Assembly: GCF_002871795.1 (NCBI RefSeq)
Contig: NZ_PNHL01000007.1
Coordinates: 160,917-197,576, forward strand
Length of the DNA: 36,660 bases
Origin: Brachybacterium sp. UMB0905
GTDB lineage: Bacteria > Actinomycetota > Actinomycetes > Actinomycetales > Dermabacteraceae
Direction of reading: 5' to 3'
Shown here: positions 16,521-25,446 of the stretch, in pieces
Numbering within the stretch: position 1 is the first letter of the stretch
Layout of the letters: the number at the start of each line of letters is the position of its first letter
Position numbers and translations under genes: made by a program
The notes under the pieces: generated by a model
Told to the model about the DNA's origin: nothing
The model's input: the letters and a program-made list of their open reading frames with translations, nothing else
The model's database searches: none

Positions 16521-18014
16521 ATGAGCACCGCATCCCGCCCCGAGGTGGACGTCGCGATCGTGGGATCGGGTCCCAACGGCCTAGCGGCCGCCGTGATCCT
16601 CGCTCGGGCGGGACTTGCCGTCCAGGTGCTCGAGGCGCAGGAGACGATCGGCGGGAGTGCCCGCACCCTGGATCTCGGTCTCGCTCCGGGGATCAGGCAT
16701 GACCTGTGTTCGGCGGTGCATCCGCTTGCGCTCGCGAGCCCCTTCTTCGCCGCCTTCGATCTGCCCTCCCGCGGGGTGCGCGCCGTCGCTCCGGAGGCCT
16801 CCTATGCGCAGCCTCTGGGTCGTGAGCCCGCCGCGATCGCCTGGCACGACGTCGAGCGCACTGCGGAGGGCCTGGGGGCCGACGGCCCCGCATGGCGGCG
16901 GATCCTGGGGACCCTGGCCCGGCATGAGGAGCTCGTGGTGGAGCTCGCCCTATCCGATAAGCGCTCCCTGCCCTCCGGTCTCCTCTCCCCCGCCGCCCCG
17001 GGAATCGCGGCCCTGTTCGGGAGCCTCATCGCCCTCCAGGGCAGCCCCGCCTGGAATCAGCCCTTTGGCACCGAACGGGCCCGGGCACTGCTGGCAGGCG
17101 TCGCCGCCCATGCCATCGGCCCCCTGCCCTCCCCCGCCCTCGCCGCGACCAGCGCACTGCTGGGCACGATCGCGCACGGGACCGGCTGGCCGATCCCCGT
17201 CGGCGGTTCCCAGGTGATCATCGATGCGCTGGTCGCGGATCTCACCGCCCACGGCGGCAGCATCACCACCGGCCGCACCGTGCAGACCTGGCGAGATGTG
17301 CCACCGGCGCGCGCGGTGCTGCTGGATGTGCCCGCCCCGACGGCCGCACGGATCCTCGCCAACCGCCTGCCCGCCCGCCTGGAGCGCTCCCTGCGCCGCT
17401 TCCCGCGCGGAAACGCCGCGGCGAAGGTGGATCTGGTGCTCTCCGGCCCCATCCCCTGGCGGGATCCAGAGGTGGGACGCGCCGGCACCCAGCACCTGGG
17501 CGGCACGCGCACGCAGATGGCGCACGCGGAGGCGGAGGTCGCGGCAGGGCGCCTGCCGGATCGCCCCCTCACCCTGGTCTCGGATCCGACGGTGGCTGAT
17601 CCTTCGCGGATCGTCGACGGGCTGCGCCCGGTGTGGGCGTACGCGCATGTGCCGGCCGGCGACCCCACCGATCCCACCGAGCGGGTGCTCGCCCAGATCG
17701 AGCGCTTCGCCCCCGGGGTGCGGGATCTCGTGGTCGCCTCCCACGGCATCCCCGCCGCCGAGATGTCACGGCACAATCCGGCGCTGCTCGGCGGAGATAT
17801 CGCGATGGGCCAGGTGACGATGCGGACGATGATCGCCCGGCCCACCGCAGCATGGGATCCCTTCCGCCTGGCCGAGACCGGCTGGTACCTGTGCTCCTCG
17901 GCCACGCCGCCCGGCCCGGGTGTGCACGGCATGTCCGGGCTACATGCGGCCCGTCGGGTGCTCGCGCGGGAGTTCGGCATCACGCAGCTGCCGGGCCTCT
18001 CCCCCACCGACTGA
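16521..18014 (+). CDS. FAD-dependent oxidoreductase, phytoene desaturase-like
   Basis: A 497-residue flavoprotein with an N-terminal dinucleotide-binding fold GSGPNGLAAAVILARAGLAV ending in VLEAQETIGGSART, the FAD signature of the CrtI/amine oxidase superfamily. A C-terminal GVHGMSGLHAARRVL segment closes the FAD site. Close relatives are annotated as phytoene dehydrogenase-related proteins; their true substrates are mostly unknown. No other carotenoid gene is nearby, so I do not assign carotenoid synthesis. ATG 16521 is supported by the fold beginning at residue 9 and the -10 box just upstream. A POT transporter follows after 62 bases. Confidence 0.85.
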   Translation: MSTASRPEVDVAIVGSGPNGLAAAVILARAGLAVQVLEAQETIGGSARTLDLGLAPGIRHDLCSAVHPLALASPFFAAFDLPSRGVRAVAPEASYAQPLGREPAAIAWHDVERTAEGLGADGPAWRRILGTLARHEELVVELALSDKRSLPSGLLSPAAPGIAALFGSLIALQGSPAWNQPFGTERARALLAGVAAHAIGPLPSPALAATSALLGTIAHGTGWPIPVGGSQVIIDALVADLTAHGGSITTGRTVQTWRDVPPARAVLLDVPAPTAARILANRLPARLERSLRRFPRGNAAAKVDLVLSGPIPWRDPEVGRAGTQHLGGTRTQMAHAEAEVAAGRLPDRPLTLVSDPTVADPSRIVDGLRPVWAYAHVPAGDPTDPTERVLAQIERFAPGVRDLVVASHGIPAAEMSRHNPALLGGDIAMGQVTMRTMIARPTAAWDPFRLAETGWYLCSSATPPGPGVHGMSGLHAARRVLAREFGITQLPGLSPTD

Positions 18015-18066
18015 CTTATCACACACCGCCCTGCATACTTTGCCATCGCGCCGGGAGAGGAGCACC

Positions 18067-18099
18067 ATGGCTCCTCGTGAGCTCTACCGACCCGATTGA
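18067..18099 (+). CDS. Possible 10-residue ORF overlapping the transporter start
   Basis: ATG 18067 is preceded by AGAGGAG (18056-18062) at near-normal spacing and reads MAPRELYRPD before TGA. The transporter's GTG start (18077) lies inside it in another frame. It could couple or limit transporter translation. Alternatively a single-base indel here hides the true transporter start. Confidence 0.3.
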   Translation: MAPRELYRPD

Positions 18100-19627
18100 T
18101 CCCCAGTCCCCCAAGCCCGGCACGCCCACCGGCGGCGCCGGTATCGCTACCGCTGAGGCGGATGACGCCGCCGCGCACAACCCCACCGGCAAGACCTTCA
18201 TGGGTCAGCCGCGGCCGCTGGCGAACCTGTTCAGCGTTGAGATGTGGGAGCGCTTCAGCTTCTACGGCATGCAGGGGATCCTCGCGATCTACATGTACTT
18301 CGCCGTCACCCAGGGCGGGCTGGGCATCGATGAGCACATCGCGCTCGGCGTCGTGGGTGCCTACGGCGGGTCGGTGTACCTGTTCTCGATCATCGGCGCG
18401 CTGGTCTCCGACCGCCTGCTCGGCCCCGAGAAGACCCTCTTCGGCTCCGCCGTGATGATCATGGCCGGCCATATCGCCCTCGCCCTCGTGCCGGGCGTGG
18501 TCGGCCTCATGATGGGCCTGCTGCTGGTGGGCGTCGGCTCGGGCGGTCTGAAATCCACCGCTGCCACGCTCGTCGGCTCCCTGTACACGCGCGATGACCC
18601 GCGGCGTGACGCCGGCTTCTCGATCTACTACATGGGCGTGAACATCGGCGGCCTGTTCGGGCCGCTCGTGACCGGGCTCGCCGAGCAGACCTGGGGCTTC
18701 CACCTCGGATTCGGCCTCGCGGCGATCGGCATGGCGATCGGGCTGGCCCAGTACGTCCTGACCCGCAAGGGCCTGCCGGCCAGCGTGCACCGCGTCCCGG
18801 ACCCGCTGCCGCGCTCGCAGTATCCGCTGTGGGGCGCGCTGGCCGCCGGCTCGATCGCACTTGTCGTGGTGCTCGCCATGACCGGGGTGCTCAACGCCGG
18901 GAACCTCGCCGACGTGGTCGTCGCCCTGTCGGTGATCGGTGCGATCGTCATCTTCGCGGTGCTGCTGACCTCGAAGAAGGTAGACGCCGATGAGCGCTCG
19001 CGCGTCATCGCCTTCATTCCGATGTTCATCGGCACCTCCGCGTTCTTCGCCCTGTTCCAGCAGCAGTTCACGGTGATCACCCTGTACTCGGACACCCGCC
19101 TGGATCGGGTGCTGTCCTTCCCGCTCCTCGGCGACTGGGAGATGCCGATCTCCTGGGCGCAGTCCTTCAACCCGTTCTTCATCATCGTGCTGGCCCCGCT
19201 GTTCGCCGCGCTGTGGACGAAGCTCGGCACCCGTCAGCCCGTCACCCCCACGAAGTTCGGCATCGGCATCATCCTCATGGGCGCCGCGTTCCTGCTCTTC
19301 CTGCCGATGGCGAGCGTCGCCGCCGTGCCGGTGCTGTGGATCGGCCTGATCATGCTGGTGGCGACGCTCGGTGAGCTGTCGCTGTCCCCCGTCGGCCTGT
19401 CGCTGTCCACCAAGCTCGCGCCGCGCGCCTTCCCCGTGATGATGATGGCGCTGTACAACCTGTCGGTGGCGCTGGGCACCGCGCTGTCCGGGTCGCTCGC
19501 CGGGTTCTACTCCGCCGACGCCGAGGTCGCCTACTTCGGCACCCTCGGTGCGGTGACCATCGGCATCGGCGTGGTCATGCTGGCGATTTCCCGCCCGGTG
19601 CACCGGGCGATGCGCGGGGTGCGCTGA
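18077..19627 (+). CDS. POT/PTR family proton-dependent oligopeptide transporter
   Basis: A 516-residue membrane protein importing di- and tripeptides with protons. The hallmark ExxERF motif is EMWERFSFYG (Glu55, Glu58, Arg59) in segment 1, which couples proton binding to transport. Later come GSGGLKSTAATLVG, FSIYYMGVNIGGLFGP and the FFALFQQQ segment, all diagnostic of the family. GTG 18077 is the first plausible in-frame start, but the best ribosome-binding site is 14 bases upstream and fits an out-of-frame ATG at 18067 better. ATG 18200 is inside conserved sequence (TFMGQPRPLANLF). The stop is followed by a strong hairpin. Confidence 0.9.
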   Translation: MSSTDPIDPQSPKPGTPTGGAGIATAEADDAAAHNPTGKTFMGQPRPLANLFSVEMWERFSFYGMQGILAIYMYFAVTQGGLGIDEHIALGVVGAYGGSVYLFSIIGALVSDRLLGPEKTLFGSAVMIMAGHIALALVPGVVGLMMGLLLVGVGSGGLKSTAATLVGSLYTRDDPRRDAGFSIYYMGVNIGGLFGPLVTGLAEQTWGFHLGFGLAAIGMAIGLAQYVLTRKGLPASVHRVPDPLPRSQYPLWGALAAGSIALVVVLAMTGVLNAGNLADVVVALSVIGAIVIFAVLLTSKKVDADERSRVIAFIPMFIGTSAFFALFQQQFTVITLYSDTRLDRVLSFPLLGDWEMPISWAQSFNPFFIIVLAPLFAALWTKLGTRQPVTPTKFGIGIILMGAAFLLFLPMASVAAVPVLWIGLIMLVATLGELSLSPVGLSLSTKLAPRAFPVMMMALYNLSVALGTALSGSLAGFYSADAEVAYFGTLGAVTIGIGVVMLAISRPVHRAMRGVR

Positions 19628-19649
19628 GCACCTCGCACCATCACCAGAT

Positions 19650-19684
19650 CCGACGGGGACGTGAGCTGCTCACGTCCCCGTCGG
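19650..19684 (+). terminator. Strong hairpin after the POT transporter, U-poor terminator
   Basis: Sixteen-base arms (19650-19665 and 19669-19684) pair perfectly around a 3-base loop, 22 bases after the transporter stop. No T-run follows. The position and strength point to transcription termination. Confidence 0.75.
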
Positions 19685-19822
19685 CTGTCGGTCATCGGGT
19701 GTTCCTCGGTCATCCGGCATGTCGTCACCTCCGCGATATCCGTGTGCGGGAGTATTCCCGTGACACGCCCCACCATGCGGCGCACACTGTCGCCAAGTGG
19801 CGAGGGCGCGAGGAGGTGCGGC

Positions 19823-20350
19823 ATGTCCCAGGTCAAGGTCTACAACCGCGGCTACGACCCCGACACCGGGGTGGGCGAGCTGCTGCACACCACCTCGGTG
19901 CGCCATGCCTTCGGGATGATCCGTCGCGGCGTCGCGAACCCGGTGGAGCTCACCATCATCGAGGACCGCATCATTCCCCTCGCCCTCGAGCTCACCCGCA
20001 CCCTCTCGGGAGCCTGGGTGGAGGGCGCGGGGCATCGGTCGATCGGCTTCTCCTACCGGGCTATCCACCAGCGTGACCACTTCACCTGCGCCTACTGCGG
20101 GCGCAGCGTCTCGCGTGCCCCGGCCTGTGAGGCGCTGCTGGCCACGGTGGACCACATCATGCCGGTCTCCCGCGGCGGGGAGTCCTCCTGGCTGAACCTC
20201 GTGTGCGCCTGCCGGGAGTGCAACAACCGCAAGGCGGACCGCACCCCCGAGGAGGCCGGGATGCCGCTGCGCTTCGCGCCCTACGACCCGGCGGTGGCAT
20301 ACCGCGTGGGCGGGCATGTGGAGCAGATCCCGGCGCTCGCGGGAGTGTGA
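19823..20350 (+). CDS. HNH endonuclease family protein
   Basis: A 175-residue protein. The C-terminal half is an HNH nuclease domain: CxxC at Cys89 and Cys92, Asp110-His111 in VDHIMPVSRGG, Asn125 in WLNLV, and a second Cys pair (Cys130, Cys133) followed by NNRKADRTPEEAG. The cysteines bind structural zinc; the DH/N/N residues form the metal-dependent nuclease site. The N-terminal half, with VKVYNRGYDPDTGVGEL, is shared by a stand-alone actinobacterial group of unknown role. Start ATG 19823 has a consensus AGGAGG (19811-19816) 6 bases before it. It is not next to phage or restriction genes, so a housekeeping repair role is as likely as defence. Confidence 0.88.
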   Translation: MSQVKVYNRGYDPDTGVGELLHTTSVRHAFGMIRRGVANPVELTIIEDRIIPLALELTRTLSGAWVEGAGHRSIGFSYRAIHQRDHFTCAYCGRSVSRAPACEALLATVDHIMPVSRGGESSWLNLVCACRECNNRKADRTPEEAGMPLRFAPYDPAVAYRVGGHVEQIPALAGV

Positions 20351-20394
20351 GCCCCGCCGCCGCAGCTCCACCCTCGAAGGGCAGCAGCGGGTGC

Positions 20395-20400
20395 TAGCGT
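20395..20400 (+). promoter_or_regulatory. Putative -10 box (TAGCGT), leaderless start
   Basis: TAGCGT ends 7 bases before GTG 20408. No ribosome-binding site is present, so the mRNA probably begins at the start codon. Confidence 0.5.
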
Positions 20401-20407
20401 TCACAGG

Positions 20408-21922
20408 GTGACCAGCACTCCCGCGCCCTCCACCCCGCCCCTAGCCTTCGACCGCGAGAAGTACCTGGACCTGCAGAGCCGTCACATCCAGGCCCGGCGC
20501 GAGGAGATCGGCGGGAAGCTCTACCTGGAGATGGGCGGGAAGCTGTTCGACGACCATCACGCCTCCCGCGTCCTGCCGGGCTTTCAGGTCGATGACAAGA
20601 TCGCGATGCTCGAGCGGCTGCGCGATGAGCTGGAGATCCTCATCTGCCTGAACGCCAAGGACCTGCAACGCCAGAAGGTCCGCGCCGATCTGGGCATCCC
20701 CTACGAGGAGGATGTGCTGCGCCTGGTGGATGTGTTCCGCGAACGCGGGTTCCTCGTCGAGCACGTGGTGATCACGCAGCTCGAGGAGAGCGACCATCGT
20801 GCCCACGCCTTCGCCCAGCGGCTCGAGCGCCTGGGGCTCGCGGTCGCCCGCCATCGGGTGATCCCCGGATACCCGCAGGATGTGGACCGGATCGTCTCCC
20901 CGCAAGGCTTCGGCATCAACGAGTACAGCGCCACGACCCGGGACCTCGTGGTGGTCACCGCCCCGGGGCCGGGCTCCGGCAAGCTCGCCACGTGCCTGTC
21001 GCAGGTGTATCACGAGCATCAGCGGGGCATCGCGGCGGGGTATGCGAAGTTCGAGACCTTCCCGATCTGGAACCTGCCGCTCGAACATCCGGTGAACCTC
21101 GCCTATGAGGCGGCGACCGCTGACCTGGATGACCTGAACCTTATCGACCCCTTTCACCTGGCCGCCTATGGGGAGCAGGTCACCAGCTACAACCGGGATG
21201 TGGAGGTGTTCCCGCTGCTGCGCAGCCTGCTGGAGCGCCTCACGGGAACCTCCCCCTACGCCTCCCCCACCGATATGGGGGTGAATATGGCCGGGCACTG
21301 CGTGGTCGATGACGAGGTGTGCCAAGAGGCCTCCCGCCAGGAGATCATCCGCCGCTACTACAAAGCGGTGGTCGACGAGGCCATCCACGACAGCGATGAC
21401 GAAGTCTCGCAGCGAGTGGCGATGGTGATGTCCAAGGCCGGCTGCCGCACGGTCGACCGTGCCCCGGTGGGTCCAGCCCGCGAGGTCGCCCAGCGCACCG
21501 GGGAACCGGGGGCAGCCATCCAGTTGGCCGACGGGACGATCATCACCGGCAAGACCTCCCCGCTGCTGGGGTGCTCAGCGGCGATGCTGCTGAACGCGCT
21601 CAAGCATCTGGCGGGGATCGACCCAGCGGTCAAGCTGCTGTCCCCCAGCTCGATCGAGCCGATCCAGACGCTCAAGACCGAGCATCTGGGCTCGCGCAAT
21701 CCGCGTCTGCACACCGATGAGGTGCTCATCGCGCTGTCGGTCTCCGCCTCGAGCGATCCGGCCGCCCGGAAGGCCCTCGATCAGCTGCGCAGCCTCGCCG
21801 GATGCGATGTGCACACCACCACGATTCTGGGGACGGTGGATGAGGGGATCTTCCGCAGCCTCGGCATCGCGGTGACCTCCGAGCCCGTGTTCCAGCGGCG
21901 TTCGCTGTATCACAAGCGCTGA
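20408..21922 (+). CDS. DUF1846 (UPF0371) family protein
   Basis: A 504-residue protein that matches the DUF1846 family along its full length: [14 protein letters not shown] at the start, [21 protein letters not shown], the glycine-rich [15 protein letters not shown], and the C-terminal GRTSPLLG-like [12 protein letters not shown]. Structures of relatives show a nucleotide-binding-like core with an associated helical domain. The biochemical function is not established, so I give none. GTG 20408 is chosen because the -10 box lies just before it and no ATG occurs before the conserved region. Transcribed alone. Confidence 0.9.
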   Translation: MTSTPAPSTPPLAFDREKYLDLQSRHIQARREEIGGKLYLEMGGKLFDDHHASRVLPGFQVDDKIAMLERLRDELEILICLNAKDLQRQKVRADLGIPYEEDVLRLVDVFRERGFLVEHVVITQLEESDHRAHAFAQRLERLGLAVARHRVIPGYPQDVDRIVSPQGFGINEYSATTRDLVVVTAPGPGSGKLATCLSQVYHEHQRGIAAGYAKFETFPIWNLPLEHPVNLAYEAATADLDDLNLIDPFHLAAYGEQVTSYNRDVEVFPLLRSLLERLTGTSPYASPTDMGVNMAGHCVVDDEVCQEASRQEIIRRYYKAVVDEAIHDSDDEVSQRVAMVMSKAGCRTVDRAPVGPAREVAQRTGEPGAAIQLADGTIITGKTSPLLGCSAAMLLNALKHLAGIDPAVKLLSPSSIEPIQTLKTEHLGSRNPRLHTDEVLIALSVSASSDPAARKALDQLRSLAGCDVHTTTILGTVDEGIFRSLGIAVTSEPVFQRRSLYHKR

Positions 21923-21951
21923 GAGATCACCATAGGTGCCTCTCCCCCGCT

Positions 21952-21980
21952 CGCCTCTTGCGCGCGCGGGGCACGAGGCG
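21952..21980 (+). terminator. Weak hairpin after the DUF1846 gene
   Basis: CGCCTC (21952-21957) pairs with GAGGCG (21975-21980), with three further inner pairs. It lies 30 bases after the stop codon. No T-run follows, so this is a low-confidence terminator. Confidence 0.35.
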
Positions 21981-22068
21981 TTCCATGGATGATGGACAGA
22001 CGTCATCCGGTCCACGGGATAGTCATGGATCGGTACGGGCACCACGCCCATGATCGAAGGGGGAAGCC

Positions 22069-22857
22069 ATGACCATTGTGCGACGCACCTTGGCCGCGCT
22101 GGCGGCCCCGGCGCTCGCCCTCGGAATCGTCGCCTGCGGCGGCGAGGAGGAGCCGGTGAAGACCACCCCGGCCCAGGAGGAAGAGCCGGCGCAGGATGAA
22201 CCGCTCGAGGAGGACAAGGACGAAGACTCCGAGGAGGAGAACGAGGACGCTTCGCAGGAGGACGGCTCCGGGGAGGGCCCCGGCGGGGAGGACTCCGGGG
22301 AGGAGGGTTCCGATGCCGCGCAGGGCGAGCCGACCGTGATCGGATCCGAGTGGATTGAGGATGACTGGGAGCTGACCGAGGTCGACCAGGATCTGTGCGA
22401 CTTCTCGATCGCCGACTCGCCGTTCTCGGACAACCCCGATGTGTTCTCCTGCGGTGCCACCGCGGACAGCGCCGTGGCCTGCGTCCTGGATGTCGATCAG
22501 ATGGTCCAGTGCGTGGAGAGCGCGGACAGCAAGAAGGCCATCTTCTTCGAGTCATCCGCGGTGGCAGGTGGGGCGAAGCCGGAGGATGAGGCGGAGCCGA
22601 CGCCGATCCGGCTGGAGCTGACCGATGGCACCTCGTGCTCCCCGGCCGCACATGCCGGGATGGAAACCCATGACGGCAAGGCCGCCTGGTACGGCTGCGA
22701 GGATGGCAGCGAGCTGCTCGCGGATATCGAGGAGGGTATCTCCTCCACGGTGAACACCAGCAGCGACGTGTGGACGGTCGAGCGCATCGTCGATGGGGGC
22801 GACCCCGAGACGACGGCTGTGCGCAGCGCCTTCTTCGCCGAGCCGCCAGCCGACTGA
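22069..22857 (+). CDS. Secreted lipoprotein with long acidic linker
   Basis: A 262-residue exported protein. The signal peptide ends in a lipobox, GIVAC, with lipidated Cys23. Residues 26-87 are a low-complexity run dominated by Glu, Asp, Ser and Gly, which should be an extended acidic tether. The folded part (about 88-262) holds four or more cysteines (LCDF, FSCG, ACVLD, VQCVE, SCSPA, YGCED) that could form disulfides outside the cell. I recognise no domain. A purine-rich AGGGGGAAG precedes ATG 22069. It may be a surface ligand-binding or stress lipoprotein; that is inference only. Confidence 0.75.
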   Translation: MTIVRRTLAALAAPALALGIVACGGEEEPVKTTPAQEEEPAQDEPLEEDKDEDSEEENEDASQEDGSGEGPGGEDSGEEGSDAAQGEPTVIGSEWIEDDWELTEVDQDLCDFSIADSPFSDNPDVFSCGATADSAVACVLDVDQMVQCVESADSKKAIFFESSAVAGGAKPEDEAEPTPIRLELTDGTSCSPAAHAGMETHDGKAAWYGCEDGSELLADIEEGISSTVNTSSDVWTVERIVDGGDPETTAVRSAFFAEPPAD

Positions 22858-22923
22858 CCCTCACCGGTGCCGACGAGGATCGGCCCGTGACCTGCGAGGG
22901 GCCGGACGCCCCAGCGGCCCACC

Positions 22924-22929
22924 TACAGT
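22924..22929 (+). promoter_or_regulatory. Putative -10 box (TACAGT) of recQ, leaderless
   Basis: TACAGT ends 7 bases before ATG 22937, with no ribosome-binding site between. Confidence 0.5.
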
Positions 22930-22936
22930 GGTGCCC

Positions 22937-24793
22937 ATGAGCGCGTCCGGCCCTTCTGCTGCCCCCTCCCCTGCTCCATCGGCCGGACTCGAGGTGCTCT
23001 CGCGCGTCTTCGGCTACGACTCCTTCCGCGGGGATCAGGCGGCGATCATCGAACAGGTCACCGGCGGTGGGGATGCGGTCGTGCTCATGCCCACCGGCGG
23101 AGGAAAATCCCTGTGCTACCAGATCCCGTCCTTGCTGCGCGAGGGCACCGGAATCGTCATCTCCCCGCTCATTGCGCTGATGGCCGATCAGGTCGCCGCG
23201 CTCGAGGCGGTCGGGATCCGGGCCGCGTACCTCAACTCCACGCTCGCTGCGCATGAGGCCCAGGCCGTCGAGCAGCAGCTGCTGTCCGGGGAGCTGGACC
23301 TGCTGTATATGGCGCCGGAGCGCCTGGTGCTGCCGCGCACCCTGGACCTGCTGGGCCGTGCGCGCCTGGCCCTGTTCGCGATCGATGAGGCGCATTGCGT
23401 CTCCCAGTGGGGGCATGACTTCCGGCCCGACTACCTGGGGCTGACGGTTCTGGCCGAGCAGTTCCCCACCGTGCCGCGGATCGCCCTGACCGCCACCGCC
23501 ACCGAGGCCACGCACCGGGAGCTCACCGAGAGGCTGCGGCTGCACGAGGCGCGACATTTCGTCGCGAGTTTCGATCGCCCGAACATCCGCTACCGCATCG
23601 AGCCGAAGAACAACGCCCGCGAGCAGCTGCTGCGGCTGATCACCACGGAGCATGAGGGCGAATCGGGGATCGTGTACTGCCTCTCGCGGCGCAGCGTCGA
23701 GCAGGTTGCGCAGTTCCTGCAGGAGCGCGGCATCCCGGCGCTGCCCTACCATGCGGGGCTCGAGGCCTCGGTGCGGCGGGATCATCAGGAACGGTTCCTG
23801 CGCGCCGACGGGCTGATCATCGTCGCAACGATCGCCTTCGGCATGGGGATCGACAAGCCTGATGTGCGTTTCGTGGCGCACCTGGACCTGCCCAAATCGA
23901 TCGAGGGCTACTACCAGGAGACCGGGCGGGCCGGCCGTGACGGCCTGCCCTCGACCGCGTGGATGGCCTACGGGCTCGGGGACGTCGTCTCCCAGCGGCG
24001 ATTCATCGACGATTCCGAGGGGTCCGAACAGCACAAACGCAATGCGCGGGCGCATCTGGATGCGATGCTCGCGCTGTGCGAGACGGTCACCTGTCGGCGC
24101 GCGCAGCTGCTGCGCTACTTCGGGGAGCACTCCGCCCCGTGCGAGAACTGCGACACCTGCCTGAACCCTCCGGAGACCTGGGATGCGACGGTCGCAGCGC
24201 AGAAGCTGCTCTCGGCGATCGTGCGGCTGGACCGGGAGCGAGACCAGCGCTTCGGTGCCGGGCAGGTGATCGATGTGATGCTGGGACGGGAATCGGAGCG
24301 TTCCCGTCGCTCGCGTCATGAGGAGCTGAGCGTCTGGGGCATCGGCACCGAGCTCTCCCCGCGGCAGTGGCGCTCGGCGATGCGGCAGCTGCTGGCCCGC
24401 GGCATTATCGAGGCACAGGGTGAGTACGGGGTGCTGGTCCTGGGCCCGCATGCGGGACCGGTGCTGCGCGGCGAGACGACTCTTGAACTCGCGGTGGAGC
24501 GCACCCCCGTGAAGGCCACCCGTCCCCGTTCCCGCCGCGGCCCCTCCCGGGCGGCGGAGGGCCTGGAGATCGCCCCACGGGAGCGGTTCGAGGCGTTGCG
24601 GGCCTGGCGCACGAGCGTGGCACGGGATAAGCAGATTCCGCCGTACATGGTGTTCTCCGATGCGACGCTGGTGGCGATCGCCGAGCATCAGCCCGGCAGC
24701 ATCGACGCGCTCTCGCAGATCAGCGGTGTGGGGGCGAAGAAGCTCGCGGAGTACGGGGACGCTGTGCTGCAGGTGCTGGAGGAGCGCGCATGA
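22937..24793 (+). CDS. recQ: RecQ-family ATP-dependent DNA helicase
   Basis: A 3'-5' helicase of 618 residues used in recombination and fork repair. Motif I is MPTGGGKSLCYQ (51-62), the DEAH box is IDEAHCVSQWGHDFRPDY (150-153), motif VI is ETGRAGRDG. The zinc domain has the family spacing of Cys (CRRAQLLRYFG, then CENCDTC). A winged-helix domain and a C-terminal HRDC domain (about 545-618, ISGVGAKKLAEYGD) follow. ATG 22937 fits the -10 box just upstream. The stop overlaps the Nudix gene ATG by four bases (ATGA), so the two proteins are probably made together. Confidence 0.96.
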   Translation: MSASGPSAAPSPAPSAGLEVLSRVFGYDSFRGDQAAIIEQVTGGGDAVVLMPTGGGKSLCYQIPSLLREGTGIVISPLIALMADQVAALEAVGIRAAYLNSTLAAHEAQAVEQQLLSGELDLLYMAPERLVLPRTLDLLGRARLALFAIDEAHCVSQWGHDFRPDYLGLTVLAEQFPTVPRIALTATATEATHRELTERLRLHEARHFVASFDRPNIRYRIEPKNNAREQLLRLITTEHEGESGIVYCLSRRSVEQVAQFLQERGIPALPYHAGLEASVRRDHQERFLRADGLIIVATIAFGMGIDKPDVRFVAHLDLPKSIEGYYQETGRAGRDGLPSTAWMAYGLGDVVSQRRFIDDSEGSEQHKRNARAHLDAMLALCETVTCRRAQLLRYFGEHSAPCENCDTCLNPPETWDATVAAQKLLSAIVRLDRERDQRFGAGQVIDVMLGRESERSRRSRHEELSVWGIGTELSPRQWRSAMRQLLARGIIEAQGEYGVLVLGPHAGPVLRGETTLELAVERTPVKATRPRSRRGPSRAAEGLEIAPRERFEALRAWRTSVARDKQIPPYMVFSDATLVAIAEHQPGSIDALSQISGVGAKKLAEYGDAVLQVLEERA

Positions 24794-25206
24794 GCACGCC
24801 GCTGCTGGTGGTCGGGGCCGTGATCACCGATAAAGAGAGGATCCTCGCGGCCCGTCGGCGCCCGGAGCTGCGGGCCGGCGGGCTGTGGGAGTTCCCTGGC
24901 GGGAAGGTCGAGCCGGGCGAGAGCCCACAGCAGGCGCTGGCCCGGGAGCTCTCGGAGGAGCTCGGAGTGCGGGCCCAGGTGGGCGGGTTCATCGGCCGCG
25001 GGGTGCAGGATCTCGGCGAGCGCGAGCTGCACCTGGACTGCTACTGGGTGCGTCTGCTCGGGGACGCGCCCCGGACGAGCACGGATCATGACCTCCTGCA
25101 GTGGTGCACCCCGGCAGAGCTGACCGAACTCACCTGGGCAGCGCCGGATCGGCCGATCGTGCGACGTGTGCAGGAGGGCATTCGTCCGATGTTCGAGGAC
25201 GTGTGA
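24790..25206 (+). CDS. Nudix hydrolase, MutT-like
   Basis: A 138-residue protein with a complete Nudix box: Gly38, Glu44, Arg52-Glu53, Glu56-Glu57, Gly59 (GGKVEPGESPQQALARELSE...). Its size and the EFPGGKVEPGE form match MutT, which removes oxidised dGTP from the nucleotide pool. Translational overlap with recQ places it in a DNA-maintenance operon and supports that reading. Related CTP or ADP-ribose hydrolases cannot be excluded. Confidence 0.88.
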   Translation: MSTPLLVVGAVITDKERILAARRRPELRAGGLWEFPGGKVEPGESPQQALARELSEELGVRAQVGGFIGRGVQDLGERELHLDCYWVRLLGDAPRTSTDHDLLQWCTPAELTELTWAAPDRPIVRRVQEGIRPMFEDV

Positions 25207-25374
25207 ATCACCAGCTCACGCGCTCAGCAATACCCGTCGATCTGCGGCATGACCGGCTCGTCGATCCTGGGTGCGCAGCGCAGCGTGGACAGCTGGAGTC
25301 CCCGGGGTGACCTCGGCACCGGTGCTCGTATCAGTGCCTTCCAGCGCTATGAGAACCTCCTGCAGCGTCGCTGA
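25207..25374 (+). pseudogene. Possible coding remnant after the Nudix gene
   Basis: The stretch 25207-25446 holds no clear gene. In the frame of the Nudix gene, just after its stop, an open run of 55 codons ends at TGA 25372-25374. About 43 of the 55 third positions are G or C. It includes an in-frame ATG at 25249 (MTGSSILGAQRSVDSWS). No ribosome-binding site precedes that ATG and I recognise no family. The opposite strand is also open in one frame. It may be the decayed tail of a lost gene or chance in GC-rich DNA. Confidence 0.25.
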
Positions 25375-25446
25375 GGGATCCTCCCACGGCACGGCATAGG
25401 TGGTCGCTACCTGCAGATCGCAGCTCTGATGGGATGGCGCCGCCCT

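Noticed and set aside
17057..19603. 848-codon open frame antisense to the FAD oxidoreductase and POT transporter genes
   Set aside because: Its translation is low-complexity (His/Arg/Glu/Gly-rich) and lies across two clear genes. This is a composition artefact.
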